Part shown: positions 37,376 through 44,111 of the stretch, one piece after another
Layout: each line of letters begins with the position of its first letter
Position numbering within the stretch: position 1 is the first letter of the stretch
Source of the DNA: a virus
IMG/VR virus record: IMGVR_UViG_3300046474_000337
Location: 1-53,038 of that record
Length of the DNA: 53,038 nucleotides
Direction: 5' to 3' (one strand)
Made by a program: the position numbers and the translations under genes
The notes under the pieces: model-generated
The model's database searches: none
What the model was told of the DNA's origin: nothing
What the model saw: the letters and a program-made list of their open reading frames with translations, nothing else

Positions 37376-38838
37376 CCAGAACCCCGAGCGCCCACCTGCA
37401 CCGCTCCACCACGATCCTCACCGGTGCCGTCGTACTGCTGGCCGCGGCGGTGTGGGCCGCGCACCACGGCGTCCAGGCCGCGCACTACGGGCAGCAGACG
37501 GGCAGTCGTCTCGCCGCGGTGTGGGCCACCACGTTCCTGCTGCTCCTCACGCAGACGTTGATGTACCACTGCGAGCGGACCCGACGGCCGTCGGCGCGGG
37601 CGCGGCGCCAACTCGACGCGCTGCACGTCGCCGTGTTGATCCCCGTGTACAACGAAGACGACGGCTATCTGCGGCTCGGCCTGGAGTCGATGCTCGCGCA
37701 GACCCGCCGCCCGAACTCCGTGCACGTCGTCGATGACGGGTCGACGTCCGGGGATTACGCGCAGGTGCGCGCCTGGTGGGAGCGGGCCGCGGCCGAGGCC
37801 GGGATCACGACGACGTGGCAGCGGACCGTCAACGGCGGGAAGCGGCATGCGCAGGGCGCGGCCGTACGCGTCAGCTCGGACGCGGAGGTGTACATCACCG
37901 TCGACTCCGACTCGTGCCTCGCACCGAACGCCGTCGAGGAGATCCTCCTCCCGTTCACCCGGCCGCGGGTGCAGTCCGTGGCCGGCGTCGTCCTCGCCAC
38001 CAACCACCGGGCCAACCTCCTCACCCGCGTCACGGACCTGTGGTTCGTCACCGGCCAACTGACCGACCGGTCCGCGCTGTCCGCGATGGGCTCGGTACTC
38101 GTCAACTCGGGCCCGCTCGCCGCGTACCGGGCCGAGGTGATCCGCGACAACCTCGACTCCTACCTGAACGAGACGTTCATGGGCCGCCCGGTGATGTTCT
38201 CCGACGACAGCCTGCTGACCCTGTACGCGCTGCTCCGTGGCCGCACGGTCCAGCAGCCGAGCGCCGTGGTGTTCACCGCGCTGCCCGAGCGGCCTCGTCA
38301 CTTCCTCGCTATGTATTGCCGCTGGATGCGCGGCTCGACGATCCGCTCCCTGTGGCGCATGCGCTACCTGCCGGTGACCGGGTGGGCGTACTGGGCTCAC
38401 CTGCTGCGCTGGTTCCAAGTCGCCCTGTCCACCGCGGTCCTGGGCTGGCTCCTGATCGTCGAACCGCTCCGGTACGGCGACATCCCGCCCGCGAGCTTCT
38501 TGATAGTGCCGTTCCTCATCGGATGGGCCCAAGCCCTCCGCTACCTCGGCGTCATCCGCTCCGACGAACGCATCCGCTCCCGCGCCGTCACCTGGCTGCT
38601 CATGCCGCTCGCCGTCGTCGGCTCGTGGACCGTGCTCCGGGTGATGCGCTGGTACGGCATGGCCACCTGCGCCCGCACCGGCTGGGGCACCCGCCAGAAC
38701 GGCGCGGAAGTCACCCTCGACACCGCGCCCGCGCCGGCCGCCGTGCTGGCGGACGACGACACGGTGCGCATCCCCCTCGTGAAGCTCCGCGACCTGGAGT
38801 CCGAGACCACGTTGCAGATCGCGTTCACCGCCCGCTGA
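37372..38838 (+). CDS. Membrane-embedded GT2 glycosyltransferase (hyaluronan/cellulose-synthase-like)
   Basis: 488 residues, GTG at 37372. Two N-terminal membrane helices (about 10-31 and 41-60) precede a GT-A domain: ALHVAVLIPVYNEDD, then VVDDGS (D121/D122), TVDSDSC (D178, D180: the metal-binding DxD), and FSDDS (D278/D279, the base region). The acceptor motif QxxRW reads MYCRW (314-318), with Met for Gln. Three more membrane helices follow (about 345-440) and a soluble tail. This is the topology of processive synthases such as HasA, NodC or CesA. It may make or modify a surface glycan, perhaps blocking other phages or aiding spread. Product and acceptor are unknown, and the enzyme is unusual on a phage. 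Confidence 0.82.
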   Translation: MTRTPSAHLHRSTTILTGAVVLLAAAVWAAHHGVQAAHYGQQTGSRLAAVWATTFLLLLTQTLMYHCERTRRPSARARRQLDALHVAVLIPVYNEDDGYLRLGLESMLAQTRRPNSVHVVDDGSTSGDYAQVRAWWERAAAEAGITTTWQRTVNGGKRHAQGAAVRVSSDAEVYITVDSDSCLAPNAVEEILLPFTRPRVQSVAGVVLATNHRANLLTRVTDLWFVTGQLTDRSALSAMGSVLVNSGPLAAYRAEVIRDNLDSYLNETFMGRPVMFSDDSLLTLYALLRGRTVQQPSAVVFTALPERPRHFLAMYCRWMRGSTIRSLWRMRYLPVTGWAYWAHLLRWFQVALSTAVLGWLLIVEPLRYGDIPPASFLIVPFLIGWAQALRYLGVIRSDERIRSRAVTWLLMPLAVVGSWTVLRVMRWYGMATCARTGWGTRQNGAEVTLDTAPAPAAVLADDDTVRIPLVKLRDLESETTLQIAFTAR

Positions 38839-38845
38839 CCGCCGA

Positions 38846-38868
38846 CCCCGAGCCCACCCCCCTCGGGG
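38846..38868 (+). terminator. Small hairpin after the GT2 gene
   Basis: CCCCGAG (38846-38852) pairs with CTCGGGG (38862-38868) around a 9-base loop. A 7-bp stem, weak; perhaps partial termination or mRNA stabilisation. Confidence 0.45.
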
Positions 38869-38902
38869 ACGGCCCCCTCCTCCTTGCCACCTGGAGCCCC
38901 TC

Positions 38903-39379
38903 ATGACCACGCCGCCCGCCGCACTCGAACAGCGCCGCGCAACCGTGCGCCAACTGCACGCGGCAGGCCACTCCAACCGCGCCATCGCCCGCCAGCTCGG
39001 CATCAGCAAGGACGCCGTGGCGCGCGACCTGCGAGCCACCGAGCCACCCGTCGCCGAGCCGGGTGAGCCGCAGGCCGCGCCGGACGCGCCACCCGCCGTG
39101 ACGGCCGTGCACGCCATCAGCGAGCCAGGCCGAGCCACGCCCGCGCCACCCATGCCGACCAGCGGCAACCCAGTGAAGCCGTGGCTCGTCCACGACTTGA
39201 ACCCGCGACTCATCCAGGACCTCAACCTCCTCGTCGACCCGCGCACCGGCCGCCTGCCCGCGCCACTGGAGCGCGCCGTCACCATTGCCGCCGCGGCCCG
39301 GCGCGCCGCCTGGCGCGGCAGCGAGTCGAGCCGGGCGCGCGACGACCGCGCCACCGCGAGCCAGGGCGGCGCGCGATGA
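38903..39379 (+). CDS. HTH protein with Pro/Ala-rich linker
   Basis: 158 residues, ATG at 38903 behind GGAG. Residues about 8-45 form a homeodomain-like/HTH_23 motif (RATVRQLHAAGHSNRAIARQ, then LGISKDAVARDLRA). Residues 48-100 are a Pro/Ala/Glu linker. Residues about 110-150 are helical with a conserved-looking VHDLNPRLIQDLNLLVDPRT block. Comparable HTH proteins sit beside spread genes on Streptomyces plasmids and elements. Likely operon regulator or DNA-binding partner of the membrane proteins; overlaps the next gene by four bases. Confidence 0.68.
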   Translation: MTTPPAALEQRRATVRQLHAAGHSNRAIARQLGISKDAVARDLRATEPPVAEPGEPQAAPDAPPAVTAVHAISEPGRATPAPPMPTSGNPVKPWLVHDLNPRLIQDLNLLVDPRTGRLPAPLERAVTIAAAARRAAWRGSESSRARDDRATASQGGAR

Positions 39380-39966
39380 GCGGCTCGAAGCCGGGCGCCG
39401 ACGAGCTCCGGATGCGCGGCATCCTCCGCAAGCGGGGCGTCGGGTATGACGCCGGACCCCCTGCTGCCCCACCGGCATTGCCTGCCGGGTACGAGCCCGC
39501 GCCGGCCGCCGACGACTGGTGGAACGACCTCTACGACGAGGACGACCCCGGGCCCGTCGACGAGGAGGAACCGGCGGCGAAGGGCAGCGCGCCGTCCGGG
39601 CCCGGCTGGTGGCAGACGCAGCCCGACTACTACCCGCGCCCCCACATGCCCGCTGTCCTCACCCGCACCCGCGACCGCGCCGACGCCGCCCTGAGCCCCA
39701 AGTCACGCGCCGCCCTCTACAACGCCAGCGCGGCCGGCGCCGGTTGGATGCTCGGCCTCTACCAGCAGTTCGCCCACGCCATCGCGGACTGCGGCACGCA
39801 CAGCATCAGCGGCGCCCTCGTCCTCGGCCTCGGGTCGTGCCTGCTGATCGCCCACGTGTGGGACAGGCGGACCCGCCACTGGTGGCCCGGCATCGCATGG
39901 GTTGCCCGTATCCCGCTTGCCACCGCCCTTACTGCGCTCGCCCTGTGGGCGCCCGCGTCCGCCTGA
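39376..39966 (+). CDS. Spread-type membrane protein (two or three helices), unknown
   Basis: 196 residues, ATG at 39376 overlapping the previous stop. The first 105 residues are soluble and acidic/Pro-rich, with an RMRGILRKRGVGYDAG start. Hydrophobic segments follow at about residues 118-134, 143-160 and 172-193, with a basic loop (WDRRTRHWWP) between the last two. The architecture (long cytoplasmic N-terminus, C-terminal membrane part) resembles spread proteins of Streptomyces conjugative plasmids. The resemblance is architectural only; I cannot name a family. Confidence 0.66.
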   Translation: MSGSKPGADELRMRGILRKRGVGYDAGPPAAPPALPAGYEPAPAADDWWNDLYDEDDPGPVDEEEPAAKGSAPSGPGWWQTQPDYYPRPHMPAVLTRTRDRADAALSPKSRAALYNASAAGAGWMLGLYQQFAHAIADCGTHSISGALVLGLGSCLLIAHVWDRRTRHWWPGIAWVARIPLATALTALALWAPASA

Positions 39967-39982
39967 CCAGGAGACCTACAGC

Positions 39983-40495
39983 ATGTTCACGAACATCGTT
40001 GCCGCCGCCCCGGCTATCAGCGTTGAGGGCGGCCGCATCCTCGGCTCGGTCGGTGCCGGGGGTATCGCGACCGCGCTCACGGTGATCCTCGTCGCGGGGA
40101 TCCGTGAGCCCAAGGGTGGTGGAGGAGGGGGCGCGCCCGGCGCGGGCGGGGGTGGGAAGAAGGGCCGCATCCGGAAGCGGCTGACGTCGGATCAGGCGCA
40201 GTGGACGGGTGTCGCCGCGGGCACGTTCTACATGACCGCGGGGTCCATCTGGACTGTGGGGAAGAACCTGTCCGACGCGTTCGCCACCGTGTTCACCGGT
40301 GGTGGGTTCGGCACGGCCGGACTCGGCGCGGTCGCGCTGCTCCTCGCCTCGATCATGTACTTCCGGGAGCTGGCCCCCGGGAAAGCCGCGGTCACCGGCA
40401 TCGTTGCGGCCGGGGTGTGGGCGCAGGCGGGCGGCGTCTGGGGCCTGCCTCAGGCCCTGATTCTGACCGGTGTGCACGCGGTGGGCGCCCTCTAA
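39983..40495 (+). CDS. SpdB-like polytopic membrane protein
   Basis: 170 residues, ATG at 39983 with CAGGAGA upstream. Hydrophobic segments lie at about residues 20-42, 72-95, 105-126 and 135-165. Between the first two is a Gly/Lys/Arg-rich cytoplasmic loop (KGGGGGGAPGAGGGGKKGRI). This pattern of glycine-rich basic loop and several short helices is like plasmid SpdB proteins and some type-IV pilin-like or pore proteins of actinobacterial elements. Its stop overlaps the next ATG (TAATG). Function inferred from resemblance only. Confidence 0.62.
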   Translation: MFTNIVAAAPAISVEGGRILGSVGAGGIATALTVILVAGIREPKGGGGGGAPGAGGGGKKGRIRKRLTSDQAQWTGVAAGTFYMTAGSIWTVGKNLSDAFATVFTGGGFGTAGLGAVALLLASIMYFRELAPGKAAVTGIVAAGVWAQAGGVWGLPQALILTGVHAVGAL

Positions 40496-41169
40496 TGGAG
40501 ATCATTAAGGACGCAGGGGAGCAGCCCACCCCCCGCCTGCACCGCAGGCTCGCCGCCGAAGTCCGCCCCATCCTCGCCGTCCGCGGCGCCGGAACTACGC
40601 TCCTCGCAGGGTCCCGCATCCTGGCGCGCCGCGGCTGGACGCTGCTCGCCGAGCACGTCGACGGGTGGGAGCGGTATGCGGCGCTCGCGTTCGGCGGGTA
40701 CGTCGTCGTGTACGCCTGCGGCCACGCCCCGCACATGGCCCGGTTCGTCGTCCCCGCGGCCGTCGTCGCGTGGTGTGCCGCCGCATGGTGGGTGACCCCG
40801 CCCGCGCCGGCCGTCGAGGAGCCCGAGGCCGCACCCACCGCGGAGGCCCCGCAAGCCTTCACACAGTGGCTCCTCGACACGATCGGAGACCGGCCCGGCA
40901 TCCACCTCCGCGAGCTGTACCCCGCAATGCGCCGGCTGCCCGGCTGCGAGAGGCACGACGACGCCCAACTCCGGGCCGCACTCCAGACCTTCGGTATCCC
41001 CGTCCACCGCAGCCTCCGTATCGGCGTCGTCGCGGGCCGCTCGGGGGTCCGCCGCGGCGATCTGGAAGCCCTCCCCTCGCCCGACAGGGAGGACCCCACG
41101 GAGACCTATGGAGACGCAGGTCAGAGCGCCGATTCTCCACCGCTCTCCACGAGCGGAGAGGGGCACTGA
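40495..41169 (+). CDS. Membrane protein with C-terminal winged-helix-like domain
   Basis: 224 residues, ATG at 40495 coupled to the previous gene. Two membrane helices lie at about residues 61-78 and 82-100. After a Pro/Glu-rich linker, residues about 120-195 (TQWLLDTIGDRPGIHLRELY, then DDAQLRAALQTFGIPVHRSL) look like a winged helix, ending in a basic strand and an acidic tail. A membrane anchor plus such a domain is also seen in Streptomyces plasmid transfer/spread proteins. It could bind DNA at the membrane. Role unproven. Confidence 0.66.
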   Translation: MEIIKDAGEQPTPRLHRRLAAEVRPILAVRGAGTTLLAGSRILARRGWTLLAEHVDGWERYAALAFGGYVVVYACGHAPHMARFVVPAAVVAWCAAAWWVTPPAPAVEEPEAAPTAEAPQAFTQWLLDTIGDRPGIHLRELYPAMRRLPGCERHDDAQLRAALQTFGIPVHRSLRIGVVAGRSGVRRGDLEALPSPDREDPTETYGDAGQSADSPPLSTSGEGH

Positions 41170-41170
41170 C

Positions 41171-41422
41171 ATGCCGTACGAGTACCGGTGCCGCGTGTGC
41201 CGCGCGGCCAGCCCACCCGACACCAGACGCGCCGCCGAGGCGTACCGGCAGGAGCACCGCGACATCGAGCACGGCGGTCTCGTCCCGCGGGGTGAGGCGA
41301 TCGTGCGTGTGCCAGGGAGCACCCCGGATCCCGACGCCCGGTACGTGAACACGGGCGGGCTCCTCGGTGGTCTGGCTCTGCTTGCGGTCGCCGAGTTGGT
41401 GGCGCGGGTGCTGGGCCGGTGA
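41171..41422 (+). CDS. Zinc-motif protein with C-terminal membrane helix
   Basis: 83 residues; ATG at 41171, one base after the previous stop. It opens PYEYRCRVCRAASPP (CxxC), then an EHRDIEHGG segment whose His residues may complete a zinc site, and ends with a hydrophobic helix (GGLLGGLALLAVAELVARVL). Small proteins starting P-x-Y-E-Y-R-C are typical next to spread genes in Streptomyces integrative elements as I recall them. It is likely the last membrane member of the operon. Confidence 0.66.
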   Translation: MPYEYRCRVCRAASPPDTRRAAEAYRQEHRDIEHGGLVPRGEAIVRVPGSTPDPDARYVNTGGLLGGLALLAVAELVARVLGR

Positions 41423-41495
41423 CCGGTTGCCCGGACCGCCTGTACGCGCGGGCGGTGCGGGGAGCCGGGACAGGCCCGCTCCGCGAGAGGACCCC

Positions 41496-41645
41496 ATGGA
41501 CTTCATCCGCTACCGCGTCGAGGACGACGGCGAGTTCCTCGACGAGTTCGGCACCAACTCGCCGGACTTCGCGAAGGAGCGGATCGACCGGATCCGCAAG
41601 TACCGCCCGAACCTCACGGTCACCGAGACACCGGACAACGGCTGA
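41496..41645 (+). CDS. Small acidic soluble protein
   Basis: 49 residues, ATG at 41496 with GAGAGG upstream. It reads as a charged helix (DEFGTNSPDFAKERIDRIRK) between two short strands. A competing frame from GTG at 41419 has better coupling to the previous stop but turns into a Ser/Thr/Arg-rich shadow, so this frame is preferred. Unknown function. Confidence 0.6.
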   Translation: MDFIRYRVEDDGEFLDEFGTNSPDFAKERIDRIRKYRPNLTVTETPDNG

Positions 41646-41767
41646 AACGGCCTGAGTTGACGCGCCCTGTCACACTGGCGGCAGGTCGTCAGTGCCAGGC
41701 CCGTCACGCCTCACCCCCCGGTGCGTGGCGGGCCGTCCCACACCAGCACAGCGATAGGACACAGCTC

Positions 41768-41920
41768 ATGAAGGACCGCACGCCGCACGTACGTCGCGTG
41801 CACACGCCGCTCGCCGACATCGACCCGCAGGGCGCCGTCACCGTGCGCGCCACGGGCCGCGTGAAGGACATTCCCGGGCGCCGGCCGGTGAAGCCGATCA
41901 CGTTCGACTCGGCGCTGTAG
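41768..41920 (+). CDS. Small basic protein, unknown
   Basis: 50 residues, ATG at 41768. It is rich in Arg, Val and Pro (KDRTPHVRRVHTPLADIDP, then GRVKDIPGRRPVKPITFD), without helices long enough for a membrane or coiled coil. It follows a 120-base gap that contains TTGACG at 41656 as a possible -35 element, and a hairpin follows at 41935. It could bind nucleic acid; no motif is diagnostic. Confidence 0.55.
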   Translation: MKDRTPHVRRVHTPLADIDPQGAVTVRATGRVKDIPGRRPVKPITFDSAL

Positions 41921-41934
41921 CCCCACGCGCGAGG

Positions 41935-41957
41935 CCCCGTCGGCGAGTTCGGCGGGG
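41935..41957 (+). terminator. Hairpin terminator
   Basis: CCCCGTCG (41935-41942) pairs with CGGCGGGG (41950-41957), with one G-U pair and a 7-base loop, followed by TCTTCGTC. It lies 15 bases after the small basic gene. Confidence 0.6.
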
Positions 41958-42053
41958 TCTTCGTCATGTCACAACAAGGACACACCGTCTCCACACGGGG
42001 TGCAGCAGGGCGCATCATGCCCTCCAGCACACCGAGAGTCCTGGGGGGACGCG

Positions 42054-42311
42054 ATGGCGAGTTACAGCGACGTGCAAAAGGCCGTGCGCGTGGAGAAGGC
42101 GCGGATCTGGTTCGCGTGGATCTGCGGCAACATCATCATGGCGATGATCGCGAACGGGACGAAGAACATCCACATCGTCAGCGTGGTCACGCAGGTGCTG
42201 CTGGTGGTGGTATTCGTCGCGCTCACCGTCGCCCTGTTCCGGATGACGGGCGCGCTCAACCGGAAGGCGCAGGCGTCGCGGCGTGAGGTGCTCGGCGACG
42301 ACTACCAGTGA
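42054..42311 (+). CDS. Two-helix membrane protein
   Basis: 85 residues, ATG at 42054 with GGGGGGAC upstream. Hydrophobic segments lie at residues about 19-34 (IWFAWICGNIIMAMI) and 42-63 (HIVSVVTQVLLVVVFVALTV). Both ends are charged and likely cytoplasmic. A single-gene unit between two hairpins. It could be a small superinfection or envelope-acting protein, but there is no direct evidence. Confidence 0.65.
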   Translation: MASYSDVQKAVRVEKARIWFAWICGNIIMAMIANGTKNIHIVSVVTQVLLVVVFVALTVALFRMTGALNRKAQASRREVLGDDYQ

Positions 42312-42322
42312 CGTGGTGAGTC

Positions 42323-42345
42323 CCCGCTCCGGGTGTCCGGGCGGG
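42323..42345 (+). terminator. Bidirectional hairpin between converging genes
   Basis: CCCGC and CCGG arms (42323-42332) pair with CCGG and GCGGG (42337-42345) around GTGT with one bulged T. It separates the rightward membrane gene from the leftward operon. Confidence 0.6.
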
Positions 42346-42351
42346 CCTTCG

Positions 42352-42528
42352 TCATGCGGTGGGCTCGCGGTCCGGGCGGATGCCGAGCAGTCGCGGCGGG
42401 ATGTGGTAGGCGCGGTAGATCGCCGCGCGGAGCTGGTCGGCCGGGGAGGCGTGGGGGTGGCGCTCATAGGTGTGCCGGTCGAGTTGATGCAGGGCGCGCT
42501 TCCGGCTCGGGTACGGGCGGTGGCTCAT
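42352..42528 (-). CDS. Small basic helical protein, end of leftward operon
   Basis: 58 residues, ATG at 42528 overlapping the stop of the next upstream leftward gene. Highly basic with many His, Arg and Tyr (RPYPSRKRALHQLDRHTYER, then LRAAIYRAYHIPPRLLGI). Probably nucleic-acid binding given its charge; no motif recognised. It is followed by the hairpin at 42323-42345. Confidence 0.6.
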   Translation of the reverse strand: MSHRPYPSRKRALHQLDRHTYERHPHASPADQLRAAIYRAYHIPPRLLGIRPDREPTA

Positions 42529-42851
42529 CCGGTCGGCCCCTCGCGGGGTCGCATGCCGGCCCGGATTCGGAGCATCGCGTCCTGATGCTCGTTGATCTTC
42601 TGGAAGGTGTCGAGCATCTGATCCGTAACCTCCCGCTCGCACCGGTCGCAGGTCCATCGGGTGCGGGTGTTGAGCCACAGCCAGGGCTTGCCCGTGTCGT
42701 TGCCGCACCGGTCACAGGGCGGGGCATCAGGCCGCGCGGGCGTGGGCTGCTGGACGGGCTTGGCCGCGAGGTGCCGGATGAGGAGGAAGGCGATCGCGAG
42801 GCCGATGAACGGGCCTGACGCGCCCACGGCGATCATCGCCCCGGTGCTCAT
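42525..42851 (-). CDS. Membrane-anchored zinc-ribbon protein
   Basis: 108 residues, ATG at 42851. An N-terminal membrane helix (about residues 5-27, MIAVGASGPFIGLAIAFLLI) is followed by a Pro-rich linker and CDRCGNDTGKPW with a later CDRC, a four-cysteine zinc ribbon. A charged helical tail with HQDAMLRIRAGMRP follows. It overlaps genes on both sides by four bases within the leftward operon. Function unknown. Confidence 0.65.
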   Translation of the reverse strand: MSTGAMIAVGASGPFIGLAIAFLLIRHLAAKPVQQPTPARPDAPPCDRCGNDTGKPWLWLNTRTRWTCDRCEREVTDQMLDTFQKINEHQDAMLRIRAGMRPREGPTG

Positions 42852-43027
42852 GTGGTCGGCTCCTCGCCCGGACGCACCGGCTCGGGCGGGTAGTCCACGC
42901 AGTCCTCGGTGTGCCGGATCGCGACGGCGGTCCCGTCCAGGCGGCCGACGATGACGCGGACGTCCTGGGTCTTCGGGGTGGCGTGGCAGTGGGGGCAGTC
43001 GATTTCGCCGCGGGGCTTCTCGCTCAT
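42848..43027 (-). CDS. Small zinc-motif protein
   Basis: 59 residues, ATG at 43027 overlapping the upstream stop by four bases. It starts MSEKPRGEIDCPHCHATPKT, with CPHCH, then beta strands (DVRVIVGRLDGTAVAIR) and a HTEDC motif that could complete a zinc site. It is short but fully coupled to its neighbours. Unknown role. Confidence 0.62.
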   Translation of the reverse strand: MSEKPRGEIDCPHCHATPKTQDVRVIVGRLDGTAVAIRHTEDCVDYPPEPVRPGEEPTT

Positions 43028-43338
43028 GCGTTCTTCTCCTCGCCGCCCACCGGGCGCTCTCGAAGTGCTGCCACCTCAGCCCGCAGGCCCTGGATCGTCC
43101 GTACGAACTGCTCGGTCGTGTGGGTGCCGAGGTGTTCGCGTAGCGCCTGCTCGACGTGCTCGAAGTCCTGGCGTACGGCCTCGCCTGCCATGTGCTGGAT
43201 CGCTTCGGCGGCGCTCTCGAAGGTGGCGTTCGGGTTGATCCAGACGGTGCCGGGGATTGGCGCGCGGTCGTAGTGCCAGCCGCATTCGAGGGGGCAGAGG
43301 TAGCGGGTGGTGCCTGAGGGTGGTGCCGCACTGCTCAT
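43024..43338 (-). CDS. Leftward hypothetical protein with N-terminal Cys motif
   Basis: 104 residues, ATG at 43338 overlapping the upstream stop. It has RYLCPLECGWHYDRAPIPG with a Cys pair and His near the N-terminus, then long helices (AAEAIQHMAGEAVRQDFEHV and TIQGLRAEVAALRERP) of coiled-coil type. Comparable small proteins occur in Streptomyces phage early regions. Function unknown. Confidence 0.66.
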   Translation of the reverse strand: MSSAAPPSGTTRYLCPLECGWHYDRAPIPGTVWINPNATFESAAEAIQHMAGEAVRQDFEHVEQALREHLGTHTTEQFVRTIQGLRAEVAALRERPVGGEEKNA

Positions 43339-43586
43339 GCGGTTGCCCCCTTCTTCGGCCGGCCGCCCTTGCGTGCTCGGCGCTCGGTCAGCTCCCGCTC
43401 GGCTGCGGCGAGTTCGGCGAGCTCCTGCTCGTTGCCGTGCTTCTCGATGAAGTCGCGGACGTGGTCGACGAGGTCGGCGCTCCGGTCAACGCCTTCGCGT
43501 GCGGCGGCTGTTCCGTAGGCGTCCCACATGCGGCGGGGGATGCGGAAGCGGGTGGCGAAGGTGTGGTCTGCGGTGGGCTCTGCCAT
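43335..43586 (-). CDS. Ribbon-helix-helix-type protein, first gene of leftward operon
   Basis: 83 residues; the start is ATG at 43586, and upstream codons in the same frame belong to the promoter region. The order strand (HTFATRFRIP), helix (RRMWDAYGTAAAREG), turn (VDRS), helix (ADLVDHVRDFIEKHG) matches ribbon-helix-helix repressors of the Arc/CopG class. A Glu/Ala-rich helix and a basic GGRPKKG end follow. It is divergent from the WYL-domain gene, with the palindrome at 43630-43661 between them, and may regulate both. Confidence 0.68.
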   Translation of the reverse strand: MAEPTADHTFATRFRIPRRMWDAYGTAAAREGVDRSADLVDHVRDFIEKHGNEQELAELAAAERELTERRARKGGRPKKGATA

Positions 43587-43624
43587 GCCCTTATGTTCCC
43601 ACACGGATTTCTCAGCGCAACCCC

Positions 43625-43661
43625 TTGTGTGGGTACACGGTTCGGCGATACTGTGTACCCA
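43625..43661 (+). promoter_or_regulatory. Palindromic operator overlapping the rightward promoter of the WYL gene
   Basis: TGGGTACAC (43630-43638) and GTGTACCCA (43653-43661) are perfect 9-base arms with a 14-base spacer. TTGTGT (43625-43630) and ATACTG (43648-43653), 17 bases apart, make a plausible promoter covered by both arms. Confidence 0.68.
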
Positions 43662-43686
43662 CAAGGAAACGAACGAGGGGGACCCG

Positions 43687-44076
43687 ATGAGGCACACGGC
43701 GAACGAGACCACCACCCAGACCCTCACCCGCCTCATCAAGGCCCTCGACAAGCGCCACCCCGTCACCATCACCTACACCAAGGCCGACGGCACCGAGACC
43801 ATCCGCACTGTCGAGCTGTACGACATCGTCGTCAGCGCCGCCGGCGACATCCTCCTGAAGGGCATGGACCGCGACAGCCAGGAAGCGCGCTCCTTCCGGC
43901 TGGACCGCCTCGTCTCCTACACGACCCACAGGACCGAGTACACCGTCGAGCGCCCCGCCGCCGACGAGCCCAAGGCGCGCCCCGCCCACGGCCTCGCTTC
44001 GGTCACCGTGCTCTACCCCGTCGACTGCCCCATCACCACCCGCGTCCAGCTCCTCGCCGACGCCCTCGCCGCTTGA
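43687..44076 (+). CDS. WYL-domain-like protein
   Basis: 129 residues, ATG at 43687 with GAGGGGGAC upstream. Residues about 22-88 resemble a WYL domain: RHPVTITYTKADGTETIRTV, then an ELYDIVVSAAGDILLKGMD strand-turn part and RSFRLDRLVSYTTH, the last matching the conserved F-R-x-D-R-I/L end. No HTH is present. WYL domains bind ligands or nucleic acid in regulators and in CRISPR and other defence loci. Its promoter is palindromic and shared with an RHH gene. Role not visible beyond probable ligand-responsive regulation. Confidence 0.74.
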   Translation: MRHTANETTTQTLTRLIKALDKRHPVTITYTKADGTETIRTVELYDIVVSAAGDILLKGMDRDSQEARSFRLDRLVSYTTHRTEYTVERPAADEPKARPAHGLASVTVLYPVDCPITTRVQLLADALAA

Positions 44077-44111
44077 CCCGCCCGAACGCCACCTCCGAGA
44101 ACGGAGCGCAG

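Noticed and set aside
37372-38838. Serotype-converting gtrABC-type glucosyltransferase cassette
   Set aside because: No GtrA flippase or GtrB polyprenyl-phosphate transferase pattern; membrane helices flank the GT-A domain on both sides as in processive synthases.
36868-39645. Leftward open frame of over 900 codons opposite the GT2 operon
   Set aside because: Composition is Arg/Gly/Val low complexity, and the forward strand encodes clear GT2 motifs with coupled starts; it is a shadow.
41419-41655. Rightward gene starting GTG at 41419
   Set aside because: Good overlap with the previous stop, but the second half is Ser/Thr/Arg shadow sequence; the frame from ATG 41496 is more protein-like and has GAGAGG before it.
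43335-44076. Toxin-antitoxin pair (RHH antitoxin with neighbouring toxin)
   Set aside because: The RHH gene is divergent from the WYL gene and its own operon encodes zinc and membrane proteins; no toxin fold was recognised.
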